Shown here: piece after piece, positions 42,946 through 55,017 of the stretch
Numbering within the stretch: the first letter of the stretch is position 1
Layout of the letters: each line of letters opens with the position of its first letter
Source: Meloidogyne chitwoodi
Taxonomy: Eukaryota; Nematoda; Chromadorea; Rhabditida; Meloidogynidae
Direction: 5' to 3'
DNA length: 64,000 bases
Assembly (NCBI GenBank): GCA_015183035.1
Contig: JACZZP010000001.1
Span: 1,674,001-1,738,000, forward strand
Notes under the pieces: model-generated
What the model was told of the DNA's origin: nothing
The model's database searches: none
The model's input: only the letters and a program-made list of their open reading frames with translations
Translations under genes and position numbers: made by a program

Positions 42946-43501
42946 TAATTTATAATAAATAATTAGATATTTAAAATTAATTTTAAATATTTTTTATATG
43001 TTTGCTTTTTATGTATTTGTCATTCCACTTTTTGATAAACTATATTTTTTTAAATTTGTTTAGTTATGTTAAAAATATAAAAAGGAATTTATAATTATTT
43101 AAATATTTCTGCTAAATAATCTTATCTATTAATTTATTAAAAATATATAATAATTATATTATATTAATAGCTTTTAAAGACTAAAAAGATAATTAAAATA
43201 TTTTTAATATTTTAACATAATAAAAACCATTATTTTATCAGAATTTTTATTTAATTGAAATTTTTAATATTATTTAATAAAATTATTTATCAGTAAAATT
43301 TTAGTCATTCTTTTATATAATAAATGTTTAAAAATTATTTAAAAAAAAAATAAATTTATAAATAATTTTTAAATTAATTAGGTATATATTAATTTTATTT
43401 CTAATAAATTTAAAAAATAAAATAAAAATAAAAATAAGTATAAAGATTTTTGAAACTAAAATAATAAATAAAATATTAATTTATATATTTTTAGAATATA
43501 T
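42946..43501. other. Intergenic, AT-rich
   Basis: 556 bp holding the 3'UTR of the channel-like gene and the upstream region of the pepsin-like gene. No specific element. Confidence 0.5.
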
Positions 43502-46460
43502 ATGTTTATTATTATTTTTTATTTTTATTTATTTTTTTCTTTATTTGCAACATTTGAAACATCTGTATTTAATGTAAATATTCAAAAACCTAAACCAGAA
43601 CAGAAAAAAATATTAAATAAATGGCATAAAAGTATTATTAAACATTTTGGATTTCCAGATCAACAAAAAAATGGAATTGACGGAGAATCAGCTGAACTAG
43701 ATGATATAGAAATTACTGAAGATCGTTTTTATTATAGAATTTGGCTTAATCCACAAGGAACAATAAAACTTGGAATTCCTCGTAATTTATTAATTTAAAA
43801 AAATATTTTTAATTTTATAAAAAAATAAAAGAAAAAAATTATTAAATTAAGCACAAGATTTTATTGTTGCTTTTTCTACTCGTTCACCAGATACATTTGT
43901 AGCTCAACATAATAGTGTTAATTGGGATAATTTTCTTACTTTTGATGAAACGTAATAATATTTAAAAAATAAATAAATAATTTAACTATTTTAGTAAATC
44001 TTACACATATAACTCTGATGGAGATTTTTTCAAAGATTCAATTTTTGCTACATTTAAAAGCCCATATTTAATTAATTGTAATAATTCTAACACTGGTATT
44101 ATTGGAAAAGACCTTGTTACTGTAAGAGAGTTAATTAATTTATTTTTTAAATATTTTATTTGTGTTTATTTTAAAAATAAATTTAAATATGTATATACAG
44201 GGTGACCAGAAAGTTTTCGGACACTTTTTATTTTAACATAACTCTTTTTATACTTTATATTTTTGAATAATTTTATACTATTTTGTAGCCTGTTCAATTC
44301 TCTATTATTATCCAAAATTTGGGGATATTTGAGCAGGCAGCATAAAAGTTATAGAATTTTCAATAAAGCATACCAAATTTTCCTCCACAACAATTCACTT
44401 ACTGTATCTCAACAAAAGTCCGATTCGTGAGATCTCAAAAGAGTCAATCTCACATGCGAGTCGGACCAATTTTTAAAATGAAAACTAACTCTGGCACGGA
44501 AGGCTGTGAGTAGATTTATTCGATTTTGGTGGAATGAAATTTTTCATTTTGGAGTGTTGCGCGGAAACCTATATCTCTCCAAACCCTAAGTTAAAAATTT
44601 TTTACTTGATAATTTTTGAAGAACATAGATGGTAAATAACCAGTTGGTGTCCTACCTGTCCGTAAAGAGAATTCGCTCTTTTCTTTTCTTCTCTTGCATA
44701 TTTGGCGTTAGGAGAAGTGCACTCTTATTTTTCCTCTACACTGTAAAATGCCTTTTGGCACTTTGAAAGAAAGGGATAAAATAATTAAAATTAATTAATA
44801 ATAATAATGTGAAAATATATTTAAGATTAAGATTCAGAATTGTCCGTCAGATGAGACATATTACAGAAACTGAATACCTAAATATTTGTTCTTTTACTGG
44901 TTTTTATCCCTTCATTATAATCCCATAAAAGGTTATCCACCTGATCTTCTAGATATATTTAAGAATGTTATCCCAAATTTATAATCTTTGATCATTTATA
45001 AAATAAACATTTTTTCACATTATTATTAGTAATTAATTTTAATTATTTTATCCCTTTCTTTCTCTGTGCCAAAAGGCCATATTACAGTGTAGAGGAAAAA
45101 TAAGCGTGCACTTCTCCTAACGCCAAATATGCAAGAGAAGAAAAGAAAAGAGCGAATTCTCTTTGCGGACAGGTAGGACACCAACTGGTTATTTACCAAC
45201 ATAGATCCCTCTAGATTTAAAAAAATTTAAGTCAATCTCTCAAGTCATTCTCATGTTATATATTTTTAAACACAAAAAGAGGTGCGAGCTGAAAACAATA
45301 ATTTTAATTCATCTGTTCGACCCTTATCAAAGTAGAAAGTCGTAATCTCTTAGACACTTGATAAATCTTTTTTCTATTTAGTTCACTATCACATGACATT
45401 AGTTTCATCCCAATAACATAATTTTGAATTAGATTATGATAAAAAAATCCGAGTCCGGAAACTTTCTGATCACCCTGTATATACTTACCTATATATATTT
45501 TTTAGTTGGGTGATACTTTAGTTCTTCCTTTAAAATTTGGATTAATACAAAATGTAACAATACAACAATGTATGGATTGGAAAGATTCGGATATTGAAGG
45601 AATGTTTGGATTAGCACTTTTTAATTCATCTAATGGAATTCCTTCAACATTAGAACAAATTGCTCCAATTTTAGATGAACCTGTCTTAAGTGTCCTTACG
45701 TATAATTTATTTATTTATTTAATTAAATTATTTATTTATTTAATTTTTAGTGAAGGAAATACACTGGATGATGTTAAATATCATATGAAAATTGGAACTT
45801 CTAATATTGAAGGACATTGTAATTCAAAAGATTATAAATATTTTCCATCAACAAGTGCTGAAATTGATGAATATAAAAAAGATGGATATCATACTCGTTT
45901 ATGGTCTATTGAATTAAAATATAAAAATGGAAGTTTTTCTCGTTGGAATTTACCTCACAAAACAGATATTGAATTTACTAAATTAGTTGATGATAATTTA
46001 GGAAATTCTAAGAATTTTATTTATGGGTAAAAATATATAAAATATATTTATTTTAATTAAATTAATTATTTAAGAGATATTGAAACAGTTAATGAAATAA
46101 ATAAACAATTAGGTGGTGAATTACTTTATTGGCAAGAATATACACAATATATTCCTTGTAATAAAAGTGATGATAAGCCTTTAATAATTTTAAAAATGGG
46201 AAATAATACAATTAAAGAAGAATGGATAATTCAACCAGAAGAATATATTATTGAAGTAATTTATTATTATTTAAAAAAAAATAATTTTAAAAATTATTTA
46301 GTGGTATAAAAATAAATGTCTTTCTCTTTTCCAACATCATTCATGGTTTGGTGCATGGACTTCATTAGATTATCATAATAAAATGTGTTTTGCTATTCGT
46401 TTTGGTCCAGAAGGAAATATGATTGGAATGGCTAGACCATTTAATAAAAGAAATAAATAA
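43502..46460 (+). CDS. Secreted pepsin-fold (A1) protein, catalytically degenerate
   Basis: Exons 43502-43781, 43852-43951, 43995-44121, 45506-45699, 45751-46026, 46075-46255, 46302-46460; about 438 aa. A hydrophobic signal peptide (MFIIIFYFYLFFSLFATF) comes first. The aspartic-protease landmarks are in order: IKLGIPPQDFIVAF (normally ..GTPPQ.F.V.FDTGS), F..SKSYTYNSDGDFF, GKDLVTLGDTL, a DIEGMFGLALF flap-loop partner motif, and C-terminal CFAIRFGPEGNMIGMARPF. The first catalytic DTGS is replaced by STRS, so Asp is lost and hydrolysis is unlikely. I see no intact second DTG either. It may act as a binding or decoy protein; function unknown. The 1.4-kb third intron carries two nested MITEs. Confidence 0.82.
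44198..45477. mobile_element. Mariner-like MITE, interrupted
   Basis: TA-flanked (44196-44197, 45478-45479) with terminal inverted repeats of about 25 bp: cagggtgaccagaaagtttt and, in reverse, cagggtgatcagaaagtttc. Without the nested insertion the unit is about 700 bp. Tips and the TA duplication are mariner-type. No transposase ORF. It lies wholly within an intron of the pepsin-like gene. Confidence 0.85.
44631..45197. mobile_element. MULE-like fold-back MITE nested in the mariner-like MITE
   Basis: A 567-bp element with long terminal inverted repeats (at least 130 bp, from ggtaaataaccagttggtgt at the left to acaccaactggttatttacc at the right) and a perfect 9-bp target duplication aacatagat (44622-44630, 45198-45206). 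Nine-bp duplications plus long inverted repeats point to the Mutator superfamily. The interior is AT-rich with no ORF. Confidence 0.85.
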
Positions 46461-46875
46461 AAATAAATTAATATACATTTAATTAAATTTTGTTAAAATT
46501 TATAAAATAAATACATAAAAATAGAATAAATTTTAAAGGAATTATATAATTTCATTAAATTGTTTTGAAAATATTATTAAAAAAAGTGTTCTAAAAATTA
46601 AAAATATTTTTTAAGGGTAATCATTTGGAAATTTAATATTTTTCTTTAAAATAAAATATTTTAATATTTTTTTAAATGATTTGGCTTTTCCTGTCTAAAA
46701 ATAATTGTTTTTAAATCTTTTTGTTCTTCTTTTAAATAAATATTATATTTATTTAAATTTATTTTTTCTTAGAAAATTGTCAACTTCCTTTCTTTTTTTT
46801 TTGGTGAAAATAAATTCATAAAAATGTTCAAAATTGCCAAAATACTCCTTTAAAAGTTTAAAATTTTTTATTCTT
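46461..46875. other. Intergenic, AT-rich
   Basis: 415 bp between the pepsin-like and transporter genes. No recognisable motif; presumed 3'UTR and promoter. Confidence 0.5.
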
Positions 46876-49800
46876 ATGTTGAGCAGTGAATTTTCATTAA
46901 AACGATCAGAAATTATAGAAAATTCATCAGACCAATTTATTGAAGAAAAAACTCAAATAAGGTGATAATAATATTTTTAAATTTATTTATATAAAATACA
47001 GTAATAATAACAATAAATTAATTGGAAATAATTTAAAAAAAGGAATATATCAAGAACAAAATATTTTAACAATAATACATTTTGGTCATTTTTATTTAAA
47101 ATCTTCTCCTCAAATGAAAACAAAACAATTACAAATTGGTTTTTATATATTATTTTAAATTTATTTAATTAATTATTTAAGAATCACCAAATAATTTTTA
47201 TACTAAAAATCAAATAATAAAATCAAAAAGACAACAAAGAATGGCAACAAGTTCTTCAATTGTTTTTGATCAAATAAATGTTTGTCTTCTAAAAAATAAA
47301 ATATATTTATTTTTAATTTTTAGCAAAATCGTATTCAAATAACTCATCAAAATGTTATGTCAATTGTTAATTATTCTCCTGAAAATTCTCCAAAATATTT
47401 TATAAAAAAATATCCTGAATCAATTTCACCTCAAAAAGACAAATTTAAGTATAAATATATTTTTAATATTTATTTACCTATATTTATTTAGTTATTCTCA
47501 AAAAGCAGCTAAAATATTAAATGATATTCCCTCATTTAAAAATAAAAAAAAATTAACAAAAAAATTAAAACAATTTGATGAAAAAATTGCTAAAAGAAAT
47601 AAAGAATTAAATTTAAAAAAATATAAATTAAAAGAAAGTTTTGATAATTTAAAAATTGATGAAGATGATGATTATGAAGATGAAAATAATATTTTGAATA
47701 ATAATAATAATAATATAGGAGAACGTGAAACATGGGGTAAATAAAAATATTAAATAAAAATAAATAAATAAAAAATAAAAATATTATTTTAGAAAGTAAA
47801 ATTGATTTTCTACTTTCTGTTGTTGGTTTTGCTGTTGATTTAGCAAATGTTTGGAGATTTCCATATTTATGCTTTAAAAATGGTGGAGGTAATATTTTAA
47901 TTAAAATATTTTTCTTTTTTTTTAAATATTATTTTAGGTGCTTTTTTAATACCTTATACAATGATGGTTTTATTAGCTGGTAAATAATATAATATTTTTA
48001 TAAAAATTAATTAATTATTGTGTAAGGTTGAGTTTCAGTAATTAAAGTAAAAAATGTCTTCATTGTCGGTGAGATTGTTGAGTAGATAACAAACAAAAAA
48101 ATCTTTTTCCTCAGAGTTCTTTTATGATAAATCCCAGAAAATCTTTTTATACGAGACTAATTTATTAAATTTAAATTTTAGGTATTCCTTTATTTTATAT
48201 GGAATTAGCACTTGGACAATATCACAGAAAAGGGGCAATTACTACGTGGGGAAAAATATGTCCTTTATTTAAAGGTAAAAATAATTAATTAATTAAATAT
48301 TTTAATTTTTAATTAATAAAGGAATTGGTTATTGTGTAATAATGACAGCATTATATACTGATTTTTTTTATAATGTTATTATTGCATTTGCTTTACATTA
48401 TTTTTTTTCTTCATTTACTACAGAACGTTTACCATGGACTAAATGTTCTAATAATTGTATTAATATAATATTTATATATATTTAAATATAATTTATTAAA
48501 AAATAAAAGATAATTCACCAGCTTGTTATGAACCAACAAGTTGGAGTGATTATTCAAATGAATGTATTCCTCAACAAAAATCTTCTTTAATAATTAATTT
48601 AAATATTTCAAAATATATAAAACCAGTTTCTGCAGCTGAAGAATATTTTTAGTTTGAAAAAATATAATAAATTTTTAATTTATTTAAAGTAAATATTTTC
48701 TTGGATTACATGAAGAAAAAGAATCAATTCCACATATTTCTGATAATCTTAATAAATTTATTTCTATTAATTGGGGAATTGTTTTTTGTCTTTTAATTGT
48801 TTATTTAATTTGTTATTTTTCACTTTGGAAAGGAATTAAAATGTCTGGAAAAGTTTGTTTAATTAATTAAATTTAAATAAATAAATAAATATAGGTTGTA
48901 TGGTTTACAGCAATATTTCCCTATATTGTTTTATTTTGTCTTTTAATTAGAGGAGTTACACTTCCAGGCTTTATTTTAAATATATTTTTATTAAATTATT
49001 TTTAAGAAATTAATAAATTAATTTAGGTGCAAATGAAGGCATTAAATATTATTTAAAACCTAATTTGGAAATGTTATGGAATCCAAGTGTTTGGCAAGAT
49101 GCAGCTACACAAGTCTTTTTATTTTATTTTTTATAAATTATACATATGTTTTAAAGGTATTTTTTTCACTTGGTCCTGGATTTGGTGTTCTTATGGTAAA
49201 GAAAAATTTATTTAAATAAATAATTTTAAATTATTAAAGGCTTATTCCTCTTATAATCAATTTCATAATAATGTATATTTTGATGCATTATTAACTAGTA
49301 CAATTAATTGTGCAACTAGGTTATTATATTTAAATTATATTATATATTTTCTTTAAGTTTTCTTGCTGGTTTTGTTATTTTTTCTGTTCTTGGTTATATG
49401 TCTTGTAAAAGTGGAAAACCAATTCATGAAGTTGCCCAAGAAGGACCTGGGTATTTTTTAAAACTTAAATATACTAAATTAATTTATTTAAAAAGTCTTG
49501 TATTTGTTGTTTATCCAGAAGCATTAGCAACAATGCCTGGTGCTAATATATGGTCTTTAATATTTTTTCTAATGTTATTAACATTGGGTTTAGATAGTTC
49601 GGTAATTTTTTAAATTTATTATTAAAATATATTTATTTAAAAAAATAGTTTGGAGGTTCAGAAGCAATAATTACTGGTCTAAGTGATGAATTTCCATCAA
49701 TTAAGAAAAATAGAGAAGTTTTTGTTGCAATTCTTTTTAGTTTTTATATGTTAATTGGAATTACAATGTGCACTAAAGTAATTTAATTTATTAATTTAAT

Positions 49801-50572
49801 TAAATATATTTTAGGGTGGAATGTTAGTAATGGAATGGCTTATTGTTTATGGCACAACATGGGGACTTTTAATTGCTGTTTTTTGTGAAACGGCAGTTAT
49901 TTCTTTTTGTTATGGTTTTTTAAAAAATATTATTTAATTATTATTTTTTTAAATTATTATTTATAGGAATTCGTCGTTTTTGTTTAGATATTCATGAAAT
50001 GCTTGGATTTAAGCCTGGTTATTATTGGAGGTAATTAAATATATTTTTTAATTAAAATAAATTTATTTTTTATTTTTGAAGAATTTGTTGGGCAATTGGA
50101 GCACCAACTTTTCTTATTGTTAATTTATTTTTTATTAAAAATATATTTATTTTTATTTAAGGCAATGATTATATCTAGTTTTATTAATTTGGAATCTCTT
50201 CAATATCAAAATTATATTTATCCCCCAATAGCTAATAAAATTGGTATTATATTTGCACTTTCTTCTGTTTCTGCTATTCCATTGGTTGGAATTTGGATGT
50301 TAGCTTCAGCTAAAGGACAAACAATTTATGAAGTTTAAAATTAAAATAATTTAAAATTTGATTTTTAGAAATTTAAAAATGTAATTCGTCCAATTTCTGA
50401 AGAAGAAAATAATATAAAATTAATAAATAATAATAATAAATATATTAGTACTTCTTATGCTAAAATTAATATGTTAGCAATGAATGAAAGTTTAGATTTT
50501 AATGAAATAAAAGGAGAAACAAAATCATTAAATAATAATTTTATTGAATATAATAATGATATTTTATTATAA
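46876..50572 (+). CDS. dat-1: Dopamine transporter-like SLC6 sodium symporter
   Basis: Twenty-three exons: 46876-46961, 47002-47138, 47182-47279, 47324-47448, 47492-47736, 47793-47888, 47938-47979, 48182-48274, 48322-48456, 48510-48651, 48690-48852, 48895-48967, 49027-49112, 49157-49195, 49240-49319, 49358-49450, 49496-49601, 49649-49777, 49815-49914, 49967-50030, 50082-50118, 50162-50332, 50369-50572; about 847 aa. Na+/Cl--coupled monoamine uptake at the plasma membrane is expected. Evidence: [20 protein letters not shown] at TM1 with the substrate Asp (about residue 246), [23 protein letters not shown], a DAT-type TM3 ([13 protein letters not shown]), a Cys-containing second extracellular loop, [15 protein letters not shown], and twelve hydrophobic segments. 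The hydrophilic N-terminus is about 225 residues, far longer than usual; an internal Met in exon 3 could be an alternative start. The intron after 48967 starts with GC. DAT rather than serotonin transporter is judged by similarity. Confidence 0.9.
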
Positions 50573-50654
50573 ATTTTTAAAAATAAATTTAAAAAAAATA
50601 ATAATTTTTTAATAAAAACTAATTTTACTTTTATTTTTATATTATTTAATTATA

Positions 50655-51163
50655 CTAGCGAAGTTGGTCGCCCTTCGGGCGTCCTTTTAACCAGTCATAC
50701 ATACTTTTCCAAATAACAAAACAAGAACGTGAATAAACATAAACGAACTTATGTAACAATTGATCCAAACATTTATTAACAAAACACAGACATTGATATA
50801 AAAACAACAATAGTTTATTGTTAGTAAAGAACTAACGCCAACAAATAATAGAAATAAAAAAAGAATATGAGTCGCCCACCCACCATCCCTGACCTCCCTT
50901 ACCGCCATAAAACCAAATGGCGTAACCTAAGCCACAACCAAACGGCGTAACCTAAGCCACAACCAAACGGCGTAACATCGGCCACAACCAAACGGCGTAA
51001 CCTAAGCCACAACCACCAATCAAGAATGATCAAAAATAAGCGGTTTACATAGTATCCAACTGTCAAAAACTACTATAAAAACCTCTTTTTCACTTCCCTC
51101 AATCATTTGTCTATAAAAGGAAAGACAAACAACCGGACAAACATTCTCTTTTATATAATTAGA
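50655..51163 (-). mobile_element. Non-autonomous Helitron-like element, copy 2
   Basis: A 509-bp element with the same termini as 1713-3284: minus-strand start TCTAATTATATAA at 51163, 3' hairpin (about 50666-50684) and CTAG end at 50655, between A and T. It shares with copy 1 the block around 51060-51160 (ctataaaaacc.., cggacaaacattctc). The 15-bp minisatellite is absent; a different 25-bp repeat occupies the interior. It lies just past the dat-1 stop, possibly within its 3'UTR or terminator region. Confidence 0.82.
50913..51012. repeat. 25-bp tandem repeat, four units, inside Helitron copy 2
   Basis: Unit ccaaacggcgtaacctaagc + cacaa, four times, with a few substitutions in the first and third units. 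Confidence 0.85.
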
Positions 51164-51369
51164 TTTATATTTCCGTCTAAATTTCCTATATAACATGGAA
51201 TAATACCGCCTTGAAGTAAATTAATTAAAAAGAATTTTAAAATTAATAAAAAATAATAAATGATTTAAAAAATTATTAAAAATATTTAATTTTTTTTATT
51301 TAAAATTAAAGATATCGAAATGATTAATATAATCCTAAGAAAAATATTATCCATTAGAAATTATTTATT

Positions 51370-52137
51370 TTATTTTTTCTTTCCACAAACATTACAACCA
51401 CCTCCTCCACTTCCATATCCATAAGTTCCACTAGATGATATAGGATAAGTATATGTACTATGTACAGTTTGGACTCCCCCTCCTCCTCCACAACCACTAC
51501 CACTACAACCTCCTCCTGAGCTTGGTGCATAACTTGGAGAAAAGCCTCCCCCTCCACAACCACCACTACCACTGCAACCTCCTCCTCCATAATTGCCTGT
51601 ACCTAATTAATATTTTTTTTTTAAATTTAATATATACCTGATGATGATCCTGATGATGATTTCCACCACCAACTATTACCACTACTACCTCCGTTATTTC
51701 CACTATTTCCATAAGTTCCACTACTTCCACAAGATGAACAACCACTACTTGGAAAATAATTTCCTTGACTACTTGGGTAACTCTGTACAGGATAACTACT
51801 ACTTGAGAATGAAGAATAACCTTTAAATAAAAATTAATAATAATAATTTATTATTATTTATTTTAATATAATAAATATAATACCACTTAATCCACAAGTA
51901 CTGCAAGCTAAAATAAAATTAAAAGAAAAATAAATTTAAAAAACTTGTTCCACATGAACTACATCCATATCTTCGGCTACGTCTAAATATTTATTTTTAA
52001 TAAAATTTTTAAAATATATACAATTTTGTTAAAGATTTATTATTATTTTCTTCTTCTTTATCATTGTTTTCTTTAAATTCAGCTGGAATAAAACAAAAAG
52101 AAATAAAAATAATAAAAATAAAAATTGAATGATTCAT
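51370..52137 (-). CDS. Secreted Gly/Ser/Cys-rich protein
   Basis: ATG at 52137; exons 52022-52137, 51945-51982, 51884-51907, 51638-51820, 51370-51602; about 197 aa. It opens with a clear signal peptide (MNHSIFIFIIFISFCFIPA), then a short acidic Asn/Glu region. The rest is low-complexity Gly/Ser/Tyr with regularly placed Cys in SCG, CSTCG and GGGGCSGSG motifs, ending CNVCGKKK. The composition resembles extracellular matrix, cuticle-associated or gland-secreted glycine-rich proteins of nematodes; the sequence alone does not separate these. A glycine-poor frame on the same strand at 51354-51590 (MEEEVAVVV..) is a shadow. Confidence 0.72.
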
Positions 52138-53059
52138 ATTTTTTATAAATTTAATTGTTTTTTTAATAAAATATAACAAAAATGAATGTTTTTTTGATTA
52201 ACTTATATATATATTTATACCAATTTTAAATAAGAAAATTAATAGAAATTTGTGATGAGTAAACCTGACTTTTTTAAAAGTTTTTTTTAAAGGAGAAAAT
52301 CCCGCCTTTAAATTAAATATTTGTGTTTTCTCCTTTTTTACCTTTATTTTGTCTATTTGTTCCATCAAATTGTGTAAAAATTTTAAAACGTCACAAAATA
52401 TATAAATGCGCATATAGTAATAATAATGGTATTTCTTAATACCTCCTTTTTTTCATTTTTAGATTTTTTTTGATAAAAAGGAAATTAAATTAAAAAATAT
52501 TAAAGGCCTTGAATATAATTTAAAGATTAATAATTAATTATCGGATGTTTTATATAAAAAGTTTGTAAGGCAAATAAAGTTCTGACGCAAAATAATTAAT
52601 AAATTGTTAGAATTTTTGTTTTAAATTATTATTTTATTTATAGAAAAATATTTATTAAATTTAGTTTAAAATATTCTTTGACAAAAATAGGTTTTAATTG
52701 GGAGTTTATTTTTTATCAAATTTAACGAAAATTTTATTTAAAGGTTTTTTATTGCCAAATAGTTAAATGAAAAATTGCTGATTTTGAAAATAATACCTAA
52801 TAACTAATTTAATTATTTATCTAACTAAATATATTTTAATATATTTTTGTATTTTTAATTATTAAAATTTTATTTTATTATAATTAAATATTAAAAAGTA
52901 TATTAGTATTTAAATGTATAAAATTTTATTTTTTTTCTTAAAATTAATTTGAAGCAATTAAATTTGTCAAAATTTAATTAAATAATTCACAATCATTCTC
53001 TATAAAAATTCTTTTTTAAATATTCTTTAATATTAAAATATTAGTTAATATTTTATATA
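52138..53059. other. Intergenic, AT-rich
   Basis: About 0.9 kb. A 71-codon minus frame at 52198-52413 (MRIYIFCDVLKFLHN..) lies directly upstream of the Gly-rich gene and is probably promoter/5'UTR sequence; no homology recognised. Confidence 0.45.
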
Positions 53060-53355
53060 TTAATATCGATATAGAGAACGTTCATGTTGTCCAGTATAAG
53101 GACAAAAATAGTAATAACCTGAACGATTACTTTTTGGACATTGTTGAGCAGCTGATCTTAAAAACCATTGATACATTGAACCTTGCTAAATAAATAAATA
53201 AATAAATAAATATAATTTTTGTTAAAAAAAACTTTATAATATTCATAAGTGGCATTATGTTGATGTATTGGTGATTTTGGAAAATAAGGCCAATAATTAA
53301 GAGATACTTCAACATTACCATTAGAATTAAATCGAGAATATTTTTTGTTTTCCAT
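53060..53355 (-). CDS. Small hypothetical protein, Tyr/Cys-containing
   Basis: ATG at 53355; exons 53233-53355 and 53060-53185; 82 aa. The protein is rich in Tyr, Asn and Pro (NYWPYFPKSPIHQHN) and ends YYYFCPYTGQHERSLYRY, with two Cys. No signal peptide, membrane span or known domain is seen. It may have an unrecognised upstream exon, since the start has no secretion signal while its minus-strand neighbours do. Splice signals are gttttt..ttattag. Coding status rests on the consistent splice joining and composition against AT-rich flanks. Confidence 0.5.
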
Positions 53356-53790
53356 AATTTTAAAATATATTTTTGTATCTATCTAAAATTTGAAAATTAA
53401 TTAAAATAATTAGTCATTTTAAATTTTAATTAATTAGTTTTGTTTAAAAATTTGTTCTTTTATATATTTAAATAAAATATTCTCTTCTTTAATTAAAAAA
53501 TAAAAATAATTTAATTAAAATTATTATTGTTCTTTAATCTATTTAAATATATAATTTAAATAATATACTTATATATATAAAGGTATTTAACCAAATAATC
53601 GATTAGAATAAAATAATATCTCTGATCAGAATTTATTTAAGAATTTATTTTCTTTTTGCCAACTGTTTTTAAGCCAATTCAAAGAAATTATTTTAAGATT
53701 AAATATTAATTTTTAAAAAATTATATAATATATAAAATAATTATTTTATTTATATGTTTATATTTTTAATTATTTAAAAAAAATAATTAT
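53356..53790. other. Intergenic, AT-rich
   Basis: 435 bp; nothing beyond A/T-rich sequence. Confidence 0.5.
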
Positions 53791-54642
53791 TTATTTTTGG
53801 ATATCTTCCCATTGCTCTTCAATTATTTCTTCTTCTTCTTGTGGTACTACTTTTTGTTCTTGTTTAGGTTTTCCCAGATTTTCAATGTTTTTTGTTAAGA
53901 ATTTTGTTTTTTTAACTAATAAAAATAAATAATTTAATAAAAAATTAAAATAAAATACTCTGTGGTTGTTTTAACTTTAAATTATTATTATTATCATAAA
54001 TTGGTTGTTGATTATGTTGAGGTGATTTAATTGATTGAACAGAAGATGAGGGATTAACTTTTTGATTTTTTTTAGAAGGTGGTGATTGAATTTGTGGAAA
54101 AGATGATAAAGAAGAAGGATCTTCAAATTGTTGAATTTGATTAAATTGTTGTGAATTTGTAGATTGTTGATTATTTAAAGGTTGAGGATAAGGAGGACCA
54201 GAATTTATTGATTTAGCAAATTGTGGTAAAAAATAAGGATTGGATGATATACTTCTTTGATTTTGTTGTAAATTATATAAATTTGGATTATTAGAAGAAG
54301 GAATAAAATAATTAGGACAAGATTGTGGATAATGAGGAATTTGACTTAAATTACTAATTTAATAAATATATTTAAAATATTTATAATTAATTACGCCTGA
54401 ATAAAATGATGATTATTTATTCCTGGCAATGAACACCATGGCTGGTTTTGGCCAATCCAGCCTACCAAAGTACCTTGAGGACAACAGCAAATATGTGGAA
54501 AATAATAATTTTGTGGACACTTTTAAATAAAAAAAATATTTTTTTAATTATAAAATATTTTAATTACGAATGCTGGACCATTGTATGTTTTGACAGCATT
54601 AATTATTAATATTATTAAATAAAATAATAAAAAAGTATTCAT
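53791..54642 (-). CDS. Secreted Gln/Pro/Ser-rich protein with Cys-rich head
   Basis: ATG at 54642; exons 54568-54642, 54395-54519, 53959-54353, 53791-53915; about 239 aa. Signal peptide MNTFLLFYLIILIINAV, then a short Cys-bearing segment (CPQNYYFPHICCCPQGTLVGW..QPWCSLPG). A long Gln/Pro/Ser/Asn-rich disordered region follows, and the end is acidic (VVPQEEEEIIEEQWEDIQK). The layout is that of a secreted, largely unstructured protein, possibly a gland or surface-coat product in a parasitic nematode (inference). No known domain; four of the five cysteines lie in the first 30 residues after the signal. Confidence 0.7.
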
Positions 54643-55017
54643 TTTTTTATTTTTTTAGATTTAATAAAAATTTATGAATTTTTATTCTTAATTTTTGATT
54701 ATAAAAATAAAAAATAAATAAAATTTTCTAAATTTAAATAATTATTCTATAAAATGTTTTAAGTTTTATCTATAAATTATACAACTTTTATAGCTCTATT
54801 AAAATTTAAAAATTCAAAAAATTATTATTTTTTGACTCTAATGACATTAAAAAAATAAAGAAATAAGAGTATGGAAATTTAAATTCAAAAATAAATAAAT
54901 ACAAACATTTATTACATAAATACATTATTGATTATTTTTTTTTATTTTATTATTTAAGAATATGTCCTACATATTTACTTTTTTTTAATTTATTTTTATA
55001 GTATTTATTTAATAAAA
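54643..55017. other. Divergent intergenic region
   Basis: 375 bp between divergent genes (54642 minus, 55018 plus); AT-rich, probable shared promoter. Confidence 0.45.
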
